Assembly (NCBI RefSeq): GCF_000423645.1
Contig: NZ_AUIJ01000009.1
Location: forward strand, 80,571 to 144,570
Length of the DNA stretch: 64,000 nt
From: Sediminimonas qiaohouensis DSM 21189
Lineage (GTDB): Bacteria > Pseudomonadota > Alphaproteobacteria > Rhodobacterales > Rhodobacteraceae
Reading direction: 5' to 3'
Below, piece by piece: positions 59,810 to 64,000 of the stretch (position 1 is its first letter; every line of letters begins with the position of its first letter). Under the pieces are notes generated by a model, which was not told the origin of the DNA, did no database searches, and saw only the letters and a program-made list of their open reading frames with translations. Made by a program: the position numbers and the translations under genes.

Positions 59810-60952
59810 ATGCGCGTGTTCCTGATCGCCGGGGAGGCATCGGGCGATCGCCTGGGCGCGGCGCTGATGGCCGGGCTGAAAGCGCTGCGAGAGGATGTCG
59901 AGTTCACCGGCGTCGGCGGCCCGATGATGCAGGCCGAGGGTCTCAATAGCCTGTTTCCGATGGACGAGCTGAGCGTGATGGGTCTGTCCGAGATACTGCC
60001 AAAATACCGACAACTTACAGCGCGTATAAAGCAGACCGCAAAGGCGGCGATCGAGGCGCGCCCCGACGTCATGATCACCATCGACAGCCCCGATTTCTGC
60101 CTGCGCGTCGCCCGTTGGGTGAAGCGCGCGGCGGATATTCGCACCGTGCACTACGTCGCGCCCTCCGTCTGGGCCTGGCGCAGCGGGCGCGCGCGCAAAA
60201 TGGCGCAAGTCATTGATCACGTTCTGGCTTTGCTCCCGTTCGAGCCGCCATTGATGCACGCCGCCGGGATGGAGTGCGATTTCGTAGGGCACCCGGTGGT
60301 ATCCGAGCCGATCGCCGATGACACCCAGATCGCCGCAATGCGCGCCCGCCACGGCCTCGGCCAGGCGCCCGTTCTGCTAACCCTTCCAGGCTCGCGGCGC
60401 AGCGAAGTCACCCGCCTCGCCCCCATATTCCGCGAAACCCTTAATCGCGTCCTAACAAACCGCCCGGACACGCGCGTGGTGGTGCCGACCACCGCCAACC
60501 TTGCCGCGTTGATGCCCGATCTGATCGCGGATTGGCCCGGCGATCCGGTGCTCCTGACCCCGGACCAGCCCGATTTCACAGTTGATAAACGCGCGGCGTT
60601 CAAGACCGCGCAAGGTGCCTTGGCGGCGTCGGGGACCGTGTCGCTGGAGTTGGCGGCGAACGACACGCCGATGGTCATCGCCTACGACATGGCCCCGCTC
60701 AGCCGCCTCATTATCTCGCGCATGCTCAAGGTTGACACCGTGACGCTGGTCAACCTGGTCAGCGAAACCCGCGCGGTGCCGGAATTTATCGGCAAAGCCT
60801 GCCGGGCCGAGCGGATCGCCCCCGCGCTGGCGCAGATGCTCGACCATCCGCAAGCACAGTATGACGCGATGTCGCTGACGATGGAGCGATTGGGCCGCAG
60901 CGGCGAGCCGCCCGGCCTGCGCGCGGCGCGTGCGGTTCTGGATCGGCTGTAG
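59810..60952 (+). CDS. lpxB: Lipid A disaccharide synthase LpxB
   Basis: A 380-residue GT-B fold glycosyltransferase that joins the two glucosamine units of lipid A. Typical segments are IAGEASGDRLGA near 6-17, VGGPMMQAEGL near 43-53, VAPSVWAWRSGRA near 117-129 and LPGSRRSEV near 191-199. It completes the fabZ-lpxA-lpxI-lpxB set. A 170-base gap follows before the convergent methyltransferase gene. Confidence 0.95.
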   Translation: MRVFLIAGEASGDRLGAALMAGLKALREDVEFTGVGGPMMQAEGLNSLFPMDELSVMGLSEILPKYRQLTARIKQTAKAAIEARPDVMITIDSPDFCLRVARWVKRAADIRTVHYVAPSVWAWRSGRARKMAQVIDHVLALLPFEPPLMHAAGMECDFVGHPVVSEPIADDTQIAAMRARHGLGQAPVLLTLPGSRRSEVTRLAPIFRETLNRVLTNRPDTRVVVPTTANLAALMPDLIADWPGDPVLLTPDQPDFTVDKRAAFKTAQGALAASGTVSLELAANDTPMVIAYDMAPLSRLIISRMLKVDTVTLVNLVSETRAVPEFIGKACRAERIAPALAQMLDHPQAQYDAMSLTMERLGRSGEPPGLRAARAVLDRL

Positions 60953-61035
60953 GTGTTGTTCACCATCTGACATAAGCTAACCAACGGTAATCGGGCCTGT
61001 TATGCCGGGGACCAGTGATGGCCTAGCGCGAAATA

Positions 61036-61069
61036 GCGCCCGAAGGGCGCCGCGCATCGTCGATGCGCG
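61036..61069. terminator. Two tandem hairpins between convergent lpxB and methyltransferase genes
   Basis: GCGCCC-GAA-GGGCGC (61036-61050) is followed at once by CGCGCATCG-T-CGATGCGCG (61051-61069). Both stems are perfect. They lie between two converging genes and may end both transcripts, but neither side has a T tract. Confidence 0.5.
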
Positions 61070-61122
61070 ACGTGATCAACGGCGACAAGAGGCCATCCCC
61101 AAACCGGAAGGTGCCGAAAACA

Positions 61123-61764
61123 CTAGCTCACCCGGAACAACGCCACATCCTTGGCCGGGATTTCGCAATGCCAGCCGCGCATGCGGGCGATATGGCGCAG
61201 GGTTTCCTCGCGGTAGAACACGACATGGGTCGGGTCCTTGCGGTAGTGCCAGTTGCCAAAGGCCGCATCCTCGGTCTGAAAACAGGTCATGACCGCAAGC
61301 CAGCCACCGGGCCGGAGCATCGCGCCCATCCGGTCAAACTCCGCCGCCGGGGCGTGAAAATGCTCGACCACCTCGGTGCAGGTTACGAAATCGTAAGTCT
61401 GTGACAGCACGGCCGCGTCAGGCGCGAAAAACGGATCATACAGCGCCACCTGGTGCCCGGCCTCGCGCAGCATGGCCGCAAGCGCCGGACCGGGACCGCA
61501 GCCATAATCCAACCCGCATGCGCCCGGCGCCACGCGCTGCAACAGCGGGTCGCTCACCCGCGACAGAAAGCGCCTGTAGCCCGGGTCATCCACTGCGTTT
61601 TCATGGAGCAGGTATTGGGCGTGTTCCTGATCGGGCGACAACAACTGCCCGGGATCGCGGAACGTTGCCGCGCAGGTGCCACATCGGTGATAGGTGATGC
61701 CGTCATATTGCCCGAACTGCCTGCATCCGGCGTCATCACAGACGGGGCAGGCGGGGCCGTTCAT
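61123..61764 (-). CDS. Class I SAM-dependent methyltransferase with N-terminal zinc ribbon
   Basis: A 213-residue protein. The N-terminus has paired cysteines (CPVC near 6-9, then CGTC near 27-30) that probably bind zinc. The Rossmann methyltransferase core follows, with SAM motif [12 protein letters not shown] near 91-101, then YDPFF and CTEVVEHFH near 135-143. Substrate is unknown; related proteins methylate sugars or small molecules. The start at 61764 overlaps the mnmA stop by four bases, so the two are translationally coupled. Confidence 0.82.
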   Translation of the reverse strand: MNGPACPVCDDAGCRQFGQYDGITYHRCGTCAATFRDPGQLLSPDQEHAQYLLHENAVDDPGYRRFLSRVSDPLLQRVAPGACGLDYGCGPGPALAAMLREAGHQVALYDPFFAPDAAVLSQTYDFVTCTEVVEHFHAPAAEFDRMGAMLRPGGWLAVMTCFQTEDAAFGNWHYRKDPTHVVFYREETLRHIARMRGWHCEIPAKDVALFRVS

Positions 61765-62903
61765 CCCCGCCAGATCCAGCCACCGCCAAGCACCCGGCTG
61801 CTGCCTGTCTCGTAGAAAACGCAGGCCTGCCCGGGCGCGACGCCCTCCTCGGCGGTCAGCAGCTCCACCTCGGCGGTATCGGGGCCAAGCGGGCGAATGA
61901 CCGCCTCGCGCGGCGGGCGGGTCGAGCGAACCTTGACCGCGACATGCCATTCTTCCGCGGATGCGAACGGCGCATCGCCCAGCCAATTCACCTCGCGCAC
62001 GGGCACGGTGCGGGTCGCCAGCAATTCCTTTGGCCCAACGATAACCTGCTTGGCCTCAACATCCAGCTTCACCACGTAAAGCGGCTCGGACAGCCCGCCG
62101 ATACCAAGGCCGCGCCGTTGCCCGATGGTATAGTGGATCACCCCATCATGCGCGCCCAGGTCGCGCCCATCGACATGCACGATCCGCCCCGGGTCGGCCG
62201 CACCGGGGCGCAGTTTCTCGATCACGCCCGCATAGTTCCCGTCGGGGACAAAACAGATGTCCTGGCTGTCTGGCTTGTCCGCCACCCGCAGGCCATAGCG
62301 TGCCGCCAACTCGCGCGTCGCGTCCTTGCTGGGCAGATGCCCCAGCGGGAAACGCAGGTAATCCAACTGCTCGGGCGTGGTGGAAAACAGGAAATAGCTT
62401 TGATCGCGGGCCGGATCGGCCGCGGAATGCAGCTCGGGACCGTTCTCGCCATCCTTTCGCTGGATATAGTGCCCGGTGGCCATGCAATCGGCCTCCAGAT
62501 CCTTGGCGGTCTCCAGCAGATCCTTGAACTTGACCCGCTCGTTGCAGCGGATGCAGGGCACAGGCGTCGCCCCGGCAAGGTAGCTGTCGGCGAACTCGTC
62601 GATCACCGCGTCGCGAAAGATGTTCTCGTAATCCAGCACATAGTGGGGGAAACCCATATCCTCGGCCACGCGGCGCGCATCGTGAATGTCGATCCCGGCG
62701 CAGCACGCCCCCTTCTTGGCCAATGCCGCCCCGTGATCGTAAAGCTGCAGCGTCACGCCGACCACGTCATAGCCTTCTTCGGCCAGCTTGGCCGCCACGA
62801 CAGAGCTATCCACCCCGCCCGACATCGCCACGACGACGCGGGTCTCCGACGGCGGCTTGGCGAACCCGAGGGAGTTCACTTCGGTTTTCCGATCCAGTGG
62901 CAT
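61761..62903 (-). CDS. mnmA: tRNA-specific 2-thiouridylase MnmA
   Basis: A 380-residue enzyme that thiolates U34 of glutamate, lysine and glutamine tRNAs. The PP-loop MSGGVDSSV (27-35) binds ATP. The catalytic cysteines are C120 in [10 protein letters not shown] (the E. coli C102 position) and the one in DICFVPDG near 220. A C-terminal beta-barrel follows. It is divergent from sciP; 122 bases separate the starts. Confidence 0.96.
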   Translation of the reverse strand: MPLDRKTEVNSLGFAKPPSETRVVVAMSGGVDSSVVAAKLAEEGYDVVGVTLQLYDHGAALAKKGACCAGIDIHDARRVAEDMGFPHYVLDYENIFRDAVIDEFADSYLAGATPVPCIRCNERVKFKDLLETAKDLEADCMATGHYIQRKDGENGPELHSAADPARDQSYFLFSTTPEQLDYLRFPLGHLPSKDATRELAARYGLRVADKPDSQDICFVPDGNYAGVIEKLRPGAADPGRIVHVDGRDLGAHDGVIHYTIGQRRGLGIGGLSEPLYVVKLDVEAKQVIVGPKELLATRTVPVREVNWLGDAPFASAEEWHVAVKVRSTRPPREAVIRPLGPDTAEVELLTAEEGVAPGQACVFYETGSSRVLGGGWIWRG

Positions 62904-62934
62904 GAGTGGCTCCAGTTGAAAGTTCGCAAGAATA

Positions 62935-62947
62935 TAGGAAAATCCTA
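62935..62947. promoter_or_regulatory. Short palindrome in the mnmA-sciP divergent region
   Basis: TAGGA-AAA-TCCTA forms a 5-bp inverted repeat about 30 bases before the mnmA start. It could be an operator or a chance feature. Confidence 0.25.
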
Positions 62948-62995
62948 AACAGTCTCAAGCCCGCGTTTCATCTACCGTTAAGGGCGATGCCGCAG

Positions 62996-63019
62996 ATTCC
63001 CCTAAACGACAAGGGGAAT
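62996..63019 (+). promoter_or_regulatory. Hairpin that would hide the sciP ribosome site
   Basis: ATTCCCC (62996-63002) pairs perfectly with GGGGAAT (63013-63019) over a ten-base loop. GGGGAA is the likely ribosome site for the sciP ATG at 63026. A GANTC methylation sequence (GATTC, 62995-62999) overlaps the left arm. Translational or methylation control is inferred. Confidence 0.45.
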
Positions 63020-63025
63020 AGGGTG

Positions 63026-63304
63026 ATGTATCTTAGAAAATTGGAAGGCAAGCGATCCGTATCGCTGCCTGATGGCTCGGTAATGACGCAATGCGATCTG
63101 CCGCCGTCCAATACCAAACGCTGGGTGGCCAGCCGCAAGGCCGCGGTCGTCAAGGGCGTCGCGTATGGCCTGATCAGCCGCGAAACCGCGTTGAGCCGCT
63201 ACAGTCTCAGCGCAGAGGAATTCAGCGAATGGATTTCCGCCTATCATGACCACGGCGCCGACGCGCTAAAAGTGACCAGCTTGCAAAAATATCGACAGCC
63301 TTAA
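63026..63304 (+). CDS. sciP: CtrA inhibitor SciP (DUF1153)
   Basis: A 92-residue helix-turn-helix protein matching SciP, which in Caulobacter binds CtrA and stops it activating transcription. The conserved LPDGSVMT near 14-21 and RWVASRKAAVVKGVAYGLISRETAL near 32-56 identify it. ATG at 63026 gives the family N-terminus MYLRKLEG; the open frame continues upstream without similarity. It lies directly upstream of ctrA, as in many alphaproteobacteria. The partner gene is broken here, so SciP may have lost its target. Confidence 0.92.
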   Translation: MYLRKLEGKRSVSLPDGSVMTQCDLPPSNTKRWVASRKAAVVKGVAYGLISRETALSRYSLSAEEFSEWISAYHDHGADALKVTSLQKYRQP

Positions 63305-63330
63305 GTTGATGGCCCTAAAGTTGACCTACG

Positions 63331-63345
63331 GTAACCTGTAGTTAA
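63331..63345 (+). promoter_or_regulatory. CtrA-binding box in the ctrA promoter
   Basis: GTAA-CCTGTAG-TTAA matches the TTAA-N7-TTAA consensus with one mismatch. It is 56 bases upstream of the ctrA start, the position expected for autoregulation. Confidence 0.6.
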
Positions 63346-63400
63346 CCTTTATTGCCCACGGTTCGGGAGTGGATACACTGATGAGCGGAGTTCGAATAAC

Positions 63401-63892
63401 ATGCGCGTGCTGCTGGTGGAAGACGACCCGACGACCTCGAAAAGCATCGAGATGATGCTGACCCACGCCAACCTGAATGTCTACACGACTGACCTGGGGG
63501 AGGAGGGGATCGATCTTGCCAAGCTCTATGATTACGATCTGATCTTGCTCGATCTCGGGCTGCCGGACATGAACGGGCATGATGTCCTGCGCCAATTGCG
63601 GCTTGGTCGCGTCGATACCCCCATCCTGATCCTGTCCGGTGAAACCGATACCGAGAACAAGATACGTGGGTTTGGCTTCGGCGCCGATGACTACATGACC
63701 AAACCGTTTCATCGCGAAGAGCTTGTGGCGCGCATCCATGCCATCGTGCGCCGGTCGCAGGGGCATGCACAATCTGGACCTGTCGCGGTTTGGTGCCGCT
63801 CCTTTGATAGCATAATGTGCAGCAAAGGAGACGAACTATGGGCACAGGAAGAACGGATGAATTTCGCAAAGACGCGGTGCGAATTGCACTGA
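63401..63892 (+). pseudogene. ctrA: ctrA, truncated by insertion sequence (receiver domain only)
   Basis: Residues 1-125 match CtrA closely: phosphorylated D51 in LLDLGLPD, acidic D8/D9, S79 and K101 in [10 protein letters not shown]. After HAQS at 125 the sequence leaves the family; intact CtrA is about 230-240 residues with a C-terminal OmpR-type DNA-binding domain, which is missing. The reading frame continues 38 codons into the insertion element and stops at 63892. This predicts a 163-residue receiver-only protein, unable to bind promoters. The remaining 3' part of ctrA would lie beyond the element, outside the window. CtrA is dispensable in several Rhodobacterales but controls motility and GTA. 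Confidence 0.9.
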
Positions 63893-64000
63893 CCAGCGGG
63901 CTAACACGGCGTCAGGTTGCCGACGATCTTGGTGTTGGGCTTTCGACGCTGAACAAATGGGTGACGGCTCACCGCGACACGGATGTGGTATCAGTCGAAG
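63776..64000 (+). mobile_element. IS3-type insertion element, left end (continues past window)
   Basis: The foreign sequence begins right after the ctrA codon for S125. A possible left terminal repeat starts TGGACCTGTCGCGG near 63775 or TGTCGCGGTTTGG at 63781. The first gene of the element (OrfA) follows. The right end, target duplication and OrfB are outside the window. Confidence 0.85.
63838..64000 (+). CDS. IS3 family transposase OrfA, partial
   Basis: The first 54 residues of an IS3-type OrfA. GACGAACT with AAAGGAG upstream is a good ribosome site for ATG at 63838. The helix-turn-helix ([21 protein letters not shown]) is typical of OrfA, which binds the element ends. OrfB, the catalytic integrase made by frameshift, would follow outside the window. 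Confidence 0.88.
   Translation, partial: MGTGRTDEFRKDAVRIALTSGLTRRQVADDLGVGLSTLNKWVTAHRDTDVVSVE

Overview
The window is chromosomal DNA of a high-GC alphaproteobacterium of the Rhodobacterales (Roseobacter/Rhodobacter group). The evidence is the gene set and order: a trpG-trpD-trpC-moaC-moeA-lexA run, a LexA box of the alphaproteobacterial GTTC-N7-GTTC type, a cobalamin-dependent ribonucleotide reductase, a gene-transfer-agent (GTA) style endolysin/holin pair, a double cold-shock-domain protein, and a sciP-ctrA pair. Genus cannot be fixed from the sequence alone.

Layout. 1-6.5 kb: the end of a diaminopropionate ammonia-lyase gene with a coupled M24 peptidase, then a LysR regulator divergent from a fused indolepyruvate ferredoxin oxidoreductase, with a perfect palindromic operator between them. 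6.8-14.8 kb: a phosphate-box-preceded acyltransferase, murI, argC, then the cytochrome c maturation genes ccmE, ccmF and ccmH with the GTA-type endolysin and holin genes inserted between ccmE and ccmF, and a paaG-like isomerase. 14.9-21.3 kb: an unknown secreted protein, gltA, gltX, comEC and lexA. 21.4-32.4 kb: molybdenum cofactor and tryptophan genes on the minus strand, a divergent polysaccharide deacetylase, a pseudouridine synthase, trpE, ppiD and an aminotransferase. 32.4-40.2 kb: gpt, fabI, pdxH, a cold-shock gene, a DUF192 gene, tRNA-Pro(TGG) and nrdJ behind a 591-base leader region. 40.3-47.6 kb: a four-gene dipeptide/oligopeptide-type ABC importer with an AraC regulator. 47.7-61 kb: miaA, then the envelope cluster pyrH-frr-uppS-cdsA-dxr-rseP, a 41-residue membrane peptide, and bamA-ompH-fabZ-lpxA-lpxI-lpxB. 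61.1-64 kb: a methyltransferase, mnmA, sciP, and a ctrA gene broken by an insertion sequence that runs off the right edge.

Most of the window is housekeeping. The most unusual event is at the right edge: the master regulator CtrA keeps its receiver domain but loses its DNA-binding domain after residue 125, where an IS3-type element begins. CtrA normally controls motility and GTA production/lysis in this order, and the window also carries the GTA-type lysis genes, so the insertion predicts a non-motile, GTA-silent strain unless the element excises or a second ctrA exists. Other points worth a look are paired Pho boxes before the acyltransferase, a Shine-Dalgarno-masking hairpin before sciP, a perfect LysR-type operator, a small conserved-looking membrane peptide between rseP and bamA, a two-copy GC-rich intergenic repeat, and a palindrome in the nrdJ promoter region. 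No CRISPR array, prophage or new defence system was seen.
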